In this document: positions 35,868 through 44,487 of the stretch, piece after piece
How the letters are laid out: the number at the start of each line of letters is the position of its first letter
Numbering within the stretch: position 1 is the stretch's first letter
From: an uncultured Sphingomonadaceae bacterium
GTDB lineage: Bacteria > Pseudomonadota > Alphaproteobacteria > Sphingomonadales > Sphingomonadaceae
DNA: 64,000 nt
NCBI GenBank assembly: GCA_947495985.1
Contig: CANMBD010000005.1
Span: forward strand, 62,001 to 126,000
Direction of reading: 5' to 3'
Translations under genes and position numbers: made by a program
Notes under the pieces: generated by a model
What the model was told of the DNA's origin: nothing
What the model saw: the letters and a program-made list of their open reading frames with translations, nothing else
The model's database searches: none

Positions 35868-36652
35868 AGGTTTTTCGGCTCTCATTATTCAAATGGCTAA
35901 CATTCGGCTGCCTGGCCTTCATTGCCGCTTGCTCAGCACCGGCCGAACAACCCGCTCCATCCCCTGACACCAATATGGTCACCATAGTCGGAGCGATTCA
36001 TGGTCAGCACCGGCGCAGCGAAGATTATTCACTAGCGGTCTTGAGGGCGGCCATTGTAAAATTTGATCCCGATATCGTCATGATCGAACTGCCACCCGAG
36101 CGTTTTGCCAAGGCATCTGCAAATTACGAAAAATTCGGTGAAGTCCGCGAGAGCCGCGCCGATGACTTTCCTGAACTGACCGATGTTGTTTTTCCGCTGC
36201 GGCAAGAGCTGGGTTTTGAGATGGTACCGGTAGCGGCGTGGACGCAGAAAATTGCTGATGACCGACGCGCCGCATTGGCACTGCTGGAAAACGATCCGGC
36301 CCGAGCGAAAGAGTGGGCGGCATATCAAGCCGCCATCGCATCTTATAGTCAAGCGGTCAGAGGGCGTTCCGATGATCCTCTTTTCATTCACAGCCAGGCC
36401 TATGACAGCGCCGTAAAAGAGCGGCAGCAGGTCTATGAGAAGATGTTCGGTGAGGATTTGGGTCCTGGCGGTTGGCAGAATATCAACGTGGCCCATTATC
36501 AGAAAGTCTCTGCTGCGCTGAATCAGCTCAGGGGGCAGGGTAAGCGGATATTGATACTCTATGGTGCCTGGCACAAATATTGGTTTCTGGAACAACTGGA
36601 GACACGTGACGATATCCGGTTAGTGGATGCTGCTGGCCTGTTTGAAGGCTAG
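35864..36652 (+). CDS. TraB/Tiki-superfamily-like lipoprotein
   Basis: A 262-residue exported lipoprotein: lipobox IAAC with C23. The motifs GAIH (43-46), IELPPER (74-80, with E75 and R80) and GAWH (234-237) reproduce the GxxH, ExxxR and late GxxH pattern of the TraB/PrgY/GumN/Tiki metalloprotease-like superfamily, so a periplasmic hydrolase is possible. The start is GTG 35864 overlapping the transporter stop. I cannot name the subfamily with certainty; it may be a domain of unknown function within that superfamily. Confidence 0.6.
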   Translation: MKVFRLSLFKWLTFGCLAFIAACSAPAEQPAPSPDTNMVTIVGAIHGQHRRSEDYSLAVLRAAIVKFDPDIVMIELPPERFAKASANYEKFGEVRESRADDFPELTDVVFPLRQELGFEMVPVAAWTQKIADDRRAALALLENDPARAKEWAAYQAAIASYSQAVRGRSDDPLFIHSQAYDSAVKERQQVYEKMFGEDLGPGGWQNINVAHYQKVSAALNQLRGQGKRILILYGAWHKYWFLEQLETRDDIRLVDAAGLFEG

Positions 36653-37230
36653 CGCCGAGGTTCTTCACGGTTTTCTGCCGCCAATATTTCCGGTGTATCA
36701 ATGTCTAGCAAGCTGCCGTCCGGGGCGGACACAAGATGGGCTGTCTGCAGCAGCTTTCTTGCTCCCTGGTCTCCCTGCAAGTCCTGAAGCGCAGCAAATT
36801 GGCTGGACGGGAAGATCGCAGGGGGCATGATTTTGCCATTATCGCCCGATCCAATGATTGTCTTGCGGCCACGATCCTCAAAGGCCTGAGACAGATTCCG
36901 GATATGCTGGCGTTTTATATAAGGCATATCTGCCAAGCAGATATACAGGGCACCGACACCGTGCTCTTCCGCAAGCTGTGCTGCGCATCTAACCGACGTG
37001 GCCTGTCCTTCGGCCGCATGATCGTTGATGATTATATCATAGCCCATGTCCTGCCAGGCAGAGGCGCAGGGGTGATCCAGATCAGATGTGATGATGATGC
37101 GGTGGTCAAACGCCAGACGGGTAAGGGTGTCAGCAGCATGCAAGCCCAGCATCCTGCCATGCAGGACTGCAGTCAGCTTGTCTTCAGCACCAAACCTGCG
37201 GGACTGGCCTGCCGCGAGGACGGCCAGCAT
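36649..37230 (-). CDS. MobA/MocA-like nucleotidyltransferase
   Basis: A 193-residue NTP-transferase likely converting molybdopterin to its cytosine (or guanine) dinucleotide for the adjacent molybdenum hydroxylase. The LAAGQSRRFG signature lies at the N-terminus with K in EDKL, and CLADMPYIKRQHI is the metal-binding aspartate region. ATG 37230 is used; TTG 37257 would overlap the cytochrome stop as TTGA and is a reasonable alternative. Last gene of the leftward IorA-IorB-cytochrome-MocA operon. Confidence 0.83.
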   Translation of the reverse strand: MLAVLAAGQSRRFGAEDKLTAVLHGRMLGLHAADTLTRLAFDHRIIITSDLDHPCASAWQDMGYDIIINDHAAEGQATSVRCAAQLAEEHGVGALYICLADMPYIKRQHIRNLSQAFEDRGRKTIIGSGDNGKIMPPAIFPSSQFAALQDLQGDQGARKLLQTAHLVSAPDGSLLDIDTPEILAAENREEPRR

Positions 37231-37253
37231 AATTCCATTGCTTGCTGCTTTGT

Positions 37254-37727
37254 TCAATTGGCAGACGCGTCTTCAATATAAGCAATAATGGCTTCGCGCC
37301 GTCCAGTGTCGGTGATCGCGCCGGCCATCATTGTCGTGCCTGGGACTCTAGCGGCAGGGTTGGCTATATAGCTATCCAGTTCCTCCTTGGTCCAGGTGAT
37401 TCCCGAAGAGGTCAAAGCATCAGAATAGTTGAAACCTTCGACACTGGCCGCCGCCTGACCGACAATGCCATAAAGATTTGGGCCAACCCGATTGGCCCCG
37501 CCTTTTTCGACGACATGACAGGCGATGCACGTGTTGAACGCCGCTTTGCCGGCTGCGATCAAGCTGTCATTTGTTTCTGCTGCAGGTGAGGTTGCATCGC
37601 TATCCGGAGCTTCAGTACCTGACTCACGAACGACTATCTGCTCTGTCGGCCCGGGTGCCGGATCCGACCCGCAGGCGGCCAGTGTCACTACCAAGATGGG
37701 CGCGAATGCGCGGAACAATACTGTCAT
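37254..37727 (-). CDS. Lipoprotein cytochrome c
   Basis: A 157-residue class I c-type cytochrome. Lipobox LAAC (C19) suggests membrane anchoring; a Pro/Asp-rich linker (residues of about 20-55) leads to the heme motif CIACH (C67-C70-H71), with RVGPNLYGIVG and a methionine-rich TTMMAGA that may supply the axial ligand. It sits directly after the molybdenum hydroxylase genes and is likely the electron acceptor from IorAB. ATG 37727 with AAAGGATTTATTG upstream. Confidence 0.88.
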   Translation of the reverse strand: MTVLFRAFAPILVVTLAACGSDPAPGPTEQIVVRESGTEAPDSDATSPAAETNDSLIAAGKAAFNTCIACHVVEKGGANRVGPNLYGIVGQAAASVEGFNYSDALTSSGITWTKEELDSYIANPAARVPGTTMMAGAITDTGRREAIIAYIEDASAN

Positions 37728-37760
37728 CAATAAATCCTTTAAAGGTCAGCACGAATGGCC

Positions 37761-40004
37761 TTAGGCGAAATCCACCTTGCTAAGTGGCAGTTCACGCACG
37801 CGTTTACCTGTTGCAGCGAAGATTGCATTGGTGACGGCGGGCGCCAGTGGCGGTAATCCCGGTTCACCGGCTCCGCCCAAGCGTTTGTGATCACCGTTGA
37901 TGATCCCTACTTCCACTTCCGGCATCTCGTTGATGCGCAGGATCGGATAATCATGGAAATTGCTCTGCTGGACAGCACCGTTCTTGACCGAGATTTCGCC
38001 ATAGAGCGTGGCGGTGAGGCCGTAAGCAATGCTGCTTTCCATCTGTGCCGCAAAGCCATCAGGATTGACCGCAAAGCCGGGGTCGGCGGCCACGTAGATT
38101 TTCTTCACCTTTGGCTTCGCACCGGTCATATCAACTTCGGCCACTTCCGCGACAATCGTGCCGAATGAAGGAACAAAGGCAATGCCGCGGCCATGGCCTT
38201 CCGGCAGGGGTTTATCCCAACCTGACATCTCGGCAGCCTTGTCGAGAACCGCCAGATGGCGCTTCGATCCGGCAAGCAATTCACGGCGATAAGCATAGCC
38301 ATCCTTGCCCGCTGCGTGGGCCAATTCATCAACGAAACTTTCAATGAAATAGCCATGTTGGCTATGATCCACCGACCGCCATGGACCAAAGCGCAAATGG
38401 GTCGGCACATCGATTTTGCGAATCTTGTGATTGGCGATATTATAATAAGGAACTGTCGGCGCTTCTTGCGGGTCAAACAAGTGCGTATGGATATTGCTCC
38501 AGCTCACCGCATTGCCGTCCTTGTCCAGACCGGCCTGGAACCGGCTGGTGGCCGACGGGCGATAATGATCCTGCATCGTGTCCTCTTCTCGTGACCAGAT
38601 CATCTTCACCGGATATTGCGTAGCCTTGGCAATACGGGTCGCCATGATAATCGCGTCATTTTCCGACCGCCGTCCGAAACCGCCGCCAAGATAGGCATTG
38701 TGATAGGTCACATCATCTGTATCGATGCCCAGCGTATCGGCTGCCGCCTTGCGGGCCATCAGCGGGGCCTGATGACCAGACCAGACGTCGCATTTCCCGT
38801 CCCGCACCCAGGCAGTGCAGTTCATCGGCTCCATAGTGGCATGAGCGAGGAAGGGGACCTTATACTCGGCTTCGACTTTGGTGGCCGCATTGGCAAAAGC
38901 TTCTGTGACATCACCCTGCTCGGTCTCGACATCGCCGCCTTCGTCACCGGCCTCGTCCAGTACAGACGCATAGCGTGCAAACAGAGCATCCTGATTTAGC
39001 GTGTCGCCTTCGGTTTTGGAATATTTGGCATCGATTGTGCCAAGCGCTTGCTGCGCCTGCCAATAACCATCGGCAACTACAGCGATAAAATCACCCATGT
39101 TCAGGATTTGCAGGACACCGGGCATGGATTTGGCGGTATCGACGTTCATGGATTCGACTGTCGCCCCAACCACAGGAGCGGCTTTCACAGCAGCATATTT
39201 CATGCCGGGCAAATCCGCATCAATTCCAAATAGCGCTGTGCCATTGGATTTCTCGGGAATATCATGGCGCGCCATGGCCTTGCCCATCAGCTTATAGTCT
39301 TTGGGTGATTTCAGCTTGGGCTTGTTTGGAAGGCCTTGTTCCGCCGCGGCGGCGGCAAAGTCTGCAAACGGAGCTGATTTACTGCTCTTGTCGTGCAGGA
39401 TCATGCTGTTTTCTGCGCGCAATTCACCGGCAGGAACATTCCATTCTTCTGCCGCAGCGGCGATCAGCATTTCTTTCGCAGCGGCTCCAGCCACCCGCAT
39501 GGCGCGCTGTCCGGTTCCGCGGACCGAGAAACTGCCACCGGTAATCTGCAGATTCATTGCCGTTGCAAGCTGCAAGAAGGTTCCGCCGACCGTCGGCTCT
39601 AAAATGGCCGGCACTTCGAGATTGGGGGCAAGGAACTCACGGCCAATATCATGCGAAACATATTTTGCGTCTGCCGGCGCTTCCAAGATCCGGACTTTGC
39701 TCCAGTCTGCATCCAGCTCGTCGGCGAGCATTTGCGCCAGCGAGGTGAAAACACCCTGACCCATTTCGACATGGGGAATGATGGCCGTGACAATATTGTC
39801 GGCATCAACCTTCACCCAGGCGTTGATCAATTGCTCGCCTTTGCCCCTGGCAACCATTGGGCTTAGCCGCTCAACGGGGTTGTCCGGGCGAACCGCAACG
39901 CCAATAACCAATGCGCCACCAGCAACTACACCGGCGCCAATGAAGGCGCGGCGGGTCCATTTGCCTTTTTTGGGTGCTGTTTCAGAAGTCTTTGTATCCG
40001 TCAT
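37761..40004 (-). CDS. Molybdopterin-binding subunit of an isoquinoline 1-oxidoreductase-like hydroxylase
   Basis: Large subunit (747 residues) of a xanthine dehydrogenase-superfamily molybdenum hydroxylase of the IorB type, which lack a FAD subunit. Tat motif TRRAFIG (R18-R19) predicts export of the folded complex. [13 protein letters not shown] (around residue 440), HATMEPMN and [19 protein letters not shown] near the end match Mo-cofactor-binding segments; the C-terminal GEPGLPP carries the catalytic-glutamate-type position. AGGAGG lies 8 bases before ATG. Oxidises an aldehyde or N-heterocycle; substrate unknown. Confidence 0.9.
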   Translation of the reverse strand: MTDTKTSETAPKKGKWTRRAFIGAGVVAGGALVIGVAVRPDNPVERLSPMVARGKGEQLINAWVKVDADNIVTAIIPHVEMGQGVFTSLAQMLADELDADWSKVRILEAPADAKYVSHDIGREFLAPNLEVPAILEPTVGGTFLQLATAMNLQITGGSFSVRGTGQRAMRVAGAAAKEMLIAAAAEEWNVPAGELRAENSMILHDKSSKSAPFADFAAAAAEQGLPNKPKLKSPKDYKLMGKAMARHDIPEKSNGTALFGIDADLPGMKYAAVKAAPVVGATVESMNVDTAKSMPGVLQILNMGDFIAVVADGYWQAQQALGTIDAKYSKTEGDTLNQDALFARYASVLDEAGDEGGDVETEQGDVTEAFANAATKVEAEYKVPFLAHATMEPMNCTAWVRDGKCDVWSGHQAPLMARKAAADTLGIDTDDVTYHNAYLGGGFGRRSENDAIIMATRIAKATQYPVKMIWSREEDTMQDHYRPSATSRFQAGLDKDGNAVSWSNIHTHLFDPQEAPTVPYYNIANHKIRKIDVPTHLRFGPWRSVDHSQHGYFIESFVDELAHAAGKDGYAYRRELLAGSKRHLAVLDKAAEMSGWDKPLPEGHGRGIAFVPSFGTIVAEVAEVDMTGAKPKVKKIYVAADPGFAVNPDGFAAQMESSIAYGLTATLYGEISVKNGAVQQSNFHDYPILRINEMPEVEVGIINGDHKRLGGAGEPGLPPLAPAVTNAIFAATGKRVRELPLSKVDFA

Positions 40005-40006
40005 GA

Positions 40007-40483
40007 TCAAGCCTCCTGCGTTTCTGAGGACATGCCTGCGGCGGTTTTGATCGCCTTGCGTATTCTCACATAGGTTCCGCATCGACAGATATTGCCCGCC
40101 ATCGCGGCATCAATCTGTTCGTCAGTGGGATTAGGGTTGTTTTTGAGCAAGGCAGTGGCCGACATGATCTGACCCGACTGGCAATAGCCGCACTGGGCCA
40201 CTTGTTGATCGACCCAAGCTTGCTGGACCTTGCTGAATGTTCCGTCTTCTTCGGCCAGACCTTCGATGGTGGTGATTGCTTTGCCATCAGCCTCTGAAAC
40301 GGGGGTTGAGCAAGAACGGACAGGCTTGCCATCCAGGTGGACCGTGCAGGCTCCGCAAAGCGCAACGCCGCAGCCAAATTTGGTTCCGGTCATTTTCAGA
40401 TTTTCGCGTACCACCCAAAGGATAGGTGTTGCCGGATCGACATCGACCTCCTTTGCCTCGCCGTTAACATTCAGTGTAATCAT
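40007..40483 (-). CDS. 2Fe-2S subunit of the isoquinoline 1-oxidoreductase-like hydroxylase
   Basis: Small subunit (158 residues) of the IorAB-type enzyme. Plant-ferredoxin-like cluster ligands C38, C43, C46 and C58, and the second cluster C98, C101, C133 and C135 (CGYCQSG and CRCGT). No export signal, as expected if it is carried through Tat by the large subunit. Separated from the large subunit by 2 bases. The first codon of the longer frame (TTG 40486) precedes ATG 40483; the latter is used. Confidence 0.92.
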   Translation of the reverse strand: MITLNVNGEAKEVDVDPATPILWVVRENLKMTGTKFGCGVALCGACTVHLDGKPVRSCSTPVSEADGKAITTIEGLAEEDGTFSKVQQAWVDQQVAQCGYCQSGQIMSATALLKNNPNPTDEQIDAAMAGNICRCGTYVRIRKAIKTAAGMSSETQEA

Positions 40484-40572
40484 CAAAGCCTCGTCCCAAC
40501 ATAAATATCATTATGCAACCTATACCGCACAGCTTCGTGTTTGGCAAAGAGGTACAATGGGACAGGGTCTGT

Positions 40573-41331
40573 TTACGCAAAGATATCTGTCAGTGAGTCG
40601 GTCAACGGCCCTTCTTTGACACTACGCAGCTCGACATAGACAGCTGCGACGCCGGCTGCCTGAACCGCTGCGACGGCGGTTTCTGCAACCATGGTCATAA
40701 TAACCGATGCGGTAGAGTTAAGAAAACCGATCCCCTCGGACATTCCGGACAAAGTCCCCGAGGCTATCATGAAGATAATGGCGAGCAGGAACATCATGCC
40801 TTTCGATCCCGAAGCCAATTCTGCGCTGCGTTTTAGCGAGTCCGTTATGCTTAGATTCTCCACGACCATTGCTGGTACAGCCACCATCCACATCAGCATC
40901 AAAATCACGCCAGGCATAATGAACAAGATTAGCCCTAAAATTATCCCCAAGAGTGACAAAATCGCCAGTCCGATAAGCGACAAGAATCTTTTCATCGCTT
41001 CGGCAAAACACAAGCCGATATCAACGTCCTGACCGCGCATATCGCGGATGGTTGCGACAATCAGCATGGCCTGAAGCAACACTGCCAGGATGAAATATAT
41101 GATGAAAACACCGGCGCCTGACATCACCATCGCGAGCCAGTAATTTTCTACATCGGCAAACAACAGGTCGACAATCGGGCCGGAAAGTTGTTCGAGATTC
41201 AGCGCCAGAAACTGCATCATTCCATAAGGAAGTCCGGCAACGATCAATGACAGGCCCAGAAATACAACGGGATGCCGCGCGATAACCGCAAAGGTGGCAC
41301 TCATCACGCGGCCGATGTCAAAACTCTTCAT
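40573..41331 (-). CDS. Integral membrane protein (glycerophosphodiesterase membrane-domain-like)
   Basis: A 252-residue protein with about six hydrophobic stretches, starting MKSFDIGRVMSATFAVIARHP, which resembles the membrane domain seen in some glycerophosphoryl diester phosphodiesterases and in stand-alone DUF975-like proteins. No catalytic domain is present. It is divergent from the DUF4129 operon and upstream of the molybdenum hydroxylase operon, without a clear link to either. Identity uncertain. Confidence 0.6.
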   Translation of the reverse strand: MKSFDIGRVMSATFAVIARHPVVFLGLSLIVAGLPYGMMQFLALNLEQLSGPIVDLLFADVENYWLAMVMSGAGVFIIYFILAVLLQAMLIVATIRDMRGQDVDIGLCFAEAMKRFLSLIGLAILSLLGIILGLILFIMPGVILMLMWMVAVPAMVVENLSITDSLKRSAELASGSKGMMFLLAIIFMIASGTLSGMSEGIGFLNSTASVIMTMVAETAVAAVQAAGVAAVYVELRSVKEGPLTDSLTDIFA

Positions 41332-41467
41332 GTGATTGCCCCGTTTACAAGTGGTGGTTTATTCCTGCTCTGACCGGTGCTGTCAATTGCCCAGTACCAG
41401 ATGAAATGCGTCGCCGTGGATCATCTTCGCCCTTGCTCCTGCTGCTGGATTCTGCAACATCGGGAAA

Positions 41468-42142
41468 GTGGCACGAAACGCAGTAGTACAGGGTGATAAC
41501 GAGAACGCTTCTTTCGATGCCGCGTGGAAAGACGTGCGCGGTGATGAAGAGATTCAATTTAACAATATAACGCCTAAACCACCTGAGCCGCCACCCGAAT
41601 GGTGGACCGACTTTCTCGAATGGTTGAGCGATGCACTGGCCCCGGCTGCCGAGGGTCTGGTGGCGGCGTGGCCAACCTTGCGGATCATATTGATCGTGCT
41701 GCTCGTGGCGGGGGTCCTGACTTTACTCTGGGTAATATTGTCGCCCTATTGGCAGGACTGGCGTAACCGCAAGCCCAAAGCGGAAGAAGAATGGAGGCCG
41801 GATCAAACGGCGGCGAGACGTTTGCTGGAGGAAGCGGATGTCCTGGCGGACAAGGGGCAATTTGACGAGGCGGCCCATCTGCTGCTGTTTCGCAGCATTG
41901 AGGATATTGAGAAGCGCCGTCCCGATCTGCTTCGACCGTCCAACACATCCCGCGAGATTGAAAGGTTTGACAGTCTGCCCGAAACGGCGCGAGCGATGTT
42001 CGCGATTATCGCAGGACATGTCGAACGCGGGATTTTTGCCGCGACCCCGATCGGAGAAGAAGGCTGGACCGCCTCGCGCAATGCCTATGGCGAATTTGCG
42101 CTAGCTGACAGCTGGCGCAAACCGAAAGCGGTTGCGAAATGA
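41468..42142 (+). CDS. DUF4129 domain protein, first gene of MoxR/DUF58 operon
   Basis: A 224-residue protein with one transmembrane helix (about residues 70-95: TLRIILIVLLVAGVLTLLWVIL) and a C-terminal DUF4129 domain (EEWRPDQTAARRLLEEADVLADKGQFDEAAHLLLFRSIEDIEKRRP). A Pro-rich segment KPPEPPPEWW precedes the helix. The start is uncertain: GTG 41468 is the only start codon in frame after the upstream TGA at 41402, and it has a poor ribosome site; the family often has a signal peptide that is missing here (see findings). Function unknown. Confidence 0.75.
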   Translation: MARNAVVQGDNENASFDAAWKDVRGDEEIQFNNITPKPPEPPPEWWTDFLEWLSDALAPAAEGLVAAWPTLRIILIVLLVAGVLTLLWVILSPYWQDWRNRKPKAEEEWRPDQTAARRLLEEADVLADKGQFDEAAHLLLFRSIEDIEKRRPDLLRPSNTSREIERFDSLPETARAMFAIIAGHVERGIFAATPIGEEGWTASRNAYGEFALADSWRKPKAVAK

Positions 42143-42180
42143 GTATGCCCTCATGAGTGTGCCATTATGAGTATTCAGGC
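42139..42180 (+). repeat. Triplicated 14-base start-codon unit
   Basis: Three imperfect tandem copies ATGAGTATGCCCTC / ATGAGTGTGCCATT / ATGAGTATTCAGGC. The first two encode the five-residue frames MSMPS and MSVPL, each ending in a TGA that overlaps the next ATG; the first ATG overlaps the DUF4129 stop and the third ATG is the DUF4350 start. A slippage-type duplication is likely. Confidence 0.8.
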
Positions 42181-43534
42181 CAATCCGTTCAAGCGCACGA
42201 CCATCATCATCATGTTCGCTATCGGCTTCGCCGCTTTTGTTGCGCTGCTTTATGGCCTGGGTGCTGGCGATAACCTGTCTTCGGGTAAAAACGGTCAGGC
42301 GCATGGCGCATCAAATAGTCTGGTTGGCTACAAGGCGCTGGCGAACCTTCTGGAAAAGACCGGCCGCGAGGTAAAGCTGTCCCGTTCTGCTGCCGCCATT
42401 GACGAACCCGGGCTACTCATATTGACGCCCAATGCCTATGCCGAGGCGGACAAGATCGCCGAAATCATTCAAGAACGCGCTTATGCCGGGCCGACAATGA
42501 TCATTCTTCCCAAATGGCAAGTGGCGACAACAAATCTGGTCGGCATGGAGTCAAAAAAAGGCTGGGCTACGCGTTTGGGTACGGTGCCCGGTGAATCCGG
42601 CGTTCGCATGTTGAGCGACATTGTTGATGTCGAGCTTCAGACAATTCGCCCCGAAGAAGATCAAAAAGCCAATGAGGGCAAAAGCAAAGCCGTGATTGCG
42701 AGCGAACGGCAATCGACGCAATCCGATTTCAATACGTCCGAGATCGCCAATAGCGCTGTTGGCGACCCAATTCCCTTGCCTGACATTCATAACACTATGA
42801 CCGGCGACTATCTTAGAAACATTGTCGAAGACCCGGAAAATGGAGAGTCTTTGATCGGCTATGTTGATGATGGCGGCATTTATGACAATCTGGAAGGCCT
42901 TGATCCTTCAGTCTTGACCGCGGACGACGAGATAGACTCGGCCTATTATCCGGTCGTCATAGTGGCTGATGCGGATTTGATGAATAACACCGGCATGGGG
43001 AATGAAAAGATTGCGCGTCATGCCTATGATCTTGTCACCGCGCTTCAGGCGCAGACAGATGGCCCGATCATATTTGACCTGACCCTCAACGGCCTCGGCT
43101 CATCCGACAATCTGTTGACGCTGGCGTTTAAGCCGCCGTTTTTATCGGCAACAATCTGTTTGATCATTGCAGCATTGGCCGCCGCCTGGATGGCGTTTAA
43201 TCGCTTTGGCCCACCGGTGCGTGAGCGTCGCAGTATCGATTTTGGAAAAACTGCGCTGGTCAACAACAGTGCTGGCTTCATTCACCGGATGCGCCGTGAA
43301 CATATGGTTGCCGACCCTTATGGAGAGATGATCCGTGACGAGGCCATTCGCGCCCTGGGTCTGTCTTCAAGCGCAGATCGCGAGGAGCAGAATCGCAAAC
43401 TCGACATGCTGGGTGAAGTCGATGGCTACCGGTTCACGGCGCTGCTGAACAATCTCAATCAATCTCAAAACTCTCGCGAAACCGCCGATCACGCTGCGGC
43501 GCTTTATCATTGGAAAAAGGAACTCATCGGATGA
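42167..43534 (+). CDS. DUF4350 domain membrane protein
   Basis: A 455-residue protein with an N-terminal helix (about 12-32), a large extracytoplasmic region that includes the DUF4350 core (NSLVGYKALANLLEKTGREVKLSRS ... LLILTPNAYAEADKI), and a second helix near residue 325 (ATICLIIAALAAAWMAF), ending in a cytoplasmic tail. The family is uncharacterised and typically neighbours MoxR, DUF58 and RDD genes. Expression may be coupled to DUF4129 through the ATGA relay; its own stop overlaps the MoxR ATG. Confidence 0.8.
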   Translation: MSIQANPFKRTTIIIMFAIGFAAFVALLYGLGAGDNLSSGKNGQAHGASNSLVGYKALANLLEKTGREVKLSRSAAAIDEPGLLILTPNAYAEADKIAEIIQERAYAGPTMIILPKWQVATTNLVGMESKKGWATRLGTVPGESGVRMLSDIVDVELQTIRPEEDQKANEGKSKAVIASERQSTQSDFNTSEIANSAVGDPIPLPDIHNTMTGDYLRNIVEDPENGESLIGYVDDGGIYDNLEGLDPSVLTADDEIDSAYYPVVIVADADLMNNTGMGNEKIARHAYDLVTALQAQTDGPIIFDLTLNGLGSSDNLLTLAFKPPFLSATICLIIAALAAAWMAFNRFGPPVRERRSIDFGKTALVNNSAGFIHRMRREHMVADPYGEMIRDEAIRALGLSSSADREEQNRKLDMLGEVDGYRFTALLNNLNQSQNSRETADHAAALYHWKKELIG

Positions 43535-44487
43535 ATATCGGGGAATTAAAGACGCTGGCTGACAATATCCGCGCGGAAGTAGGCAAGGCGATTATCGGAC
43601 AGGAAGAGATTGTCGATCATCTGCTGATCGCTCTGTTCTCCTCCGGCCATGTTCTCCTTGAAGGACCTCCAGGAACGGCCAAAACATTCCTTGCACAATG
43701 TTTTTCAGCCACCCTCAGTCTGGATTTTGGTCGCATCCAGTTTACCCCCGATCTGATGCCCGGCGACATTGTCGGCTCCAACCTGTTCAATTTCCAGACG
43801 AGCACATTCACCCTGACGCGTGGACCGATTTTCTGTGACCTGCTGCTGGCCGATGAAATCAACCGGACACCACCAAAAACACAGGCCGCGATGCTGGAGG
43901 CGATGCAGGAGCGTGCCGTTACAATTGACGGTGAGACCCATGATCTGTCCTCGCAGTTCATGGTGGTGGCCACGCAAAACCCGATCGAACAGCAGGGCGT
44001 TTATCCGCTGCCTGAAGCGCAGCTCGACCGTTTTCTGTTCAAGCTGCTGATCGAATATCCCGATGCCGAAGAAGAAAAGAAAATCGTCTCCCAATATGGC
44101 GAGCGTATTGGCGCACCGGGACCCAAAGATTTTGGGATCAGCGCTCAAGTGGATGAGAAAAGCCTGATCGCGGCGGCAGAAGTCGTGAAATCGGTCAAAC
44201 TGGTCGAAGACGTCACCGACTATATCGTCCGGCTGGTTCGTGCGACCCGTGAAACCGCTGATCTGGAAAACGGCGCCAGTCCAAGGGCTGCGATTATGCT
44301 TGCGACCGCGGCGCGAGCAAGGGCGGCGATTTCGGGCCGCGACTATGTCGTGCCGGATGATGTGAAAGCGCTTGCTCCATCTGTCTTGCGGCATCGCACT
44401 CTGTTGTCTCCCGCTGCGGAAATTGAAGGCCGCCTTGTCGACACCATTATCGAAGCATTGGTAGAACGCACGGAAGCGCCGCGTTGA
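43531..44487 (+). CDS. MoxR-family AAA+ ATPase
   Basis: A 318-residue MoxR ATPase, a group of chaperone-like AAA+ proteins thought to remodel partner complexes, often with DUF58/VWA proteins. Walker A GPPGTAKT at residues 45-52, Walker B LLLADEIN at 104-111, sensor-1 ATQNPIEQQGVYPLPEAQLDRF. Start ATG 43531 overlaps the DUF4350 stop; the longer frame's TTG 43510 is not used. Central member of the operon. Confidence 0.92.
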   Translation: MNIGELKTLADNIRAEVGKAIIGQEEIVDHLLIALFSSGHVLLEGPPGTAKTFLAQCFSATLSLDFGRIQFTPDLMPGDIVGSNLFNFQTSTFTLTRGPIFCDLLLADEINRTPPKTQAAMLEAMQERAVTIDGETHDLSSQFMVVATQNPIEQQGVYPLPEAQLDRFLFKLLIEYPDAEEEKKIVSQYGERIGAPGPKDFGISAQVDEKSLIAAAEVVKSVKLVEDVTDYIVRLVRATRETADLENGASPRAAIMLATAARARAAISGRDYVVPDDVKALAPSVLRHRTLLSPAAEIEGRLVDTIIEALVERTEAPR

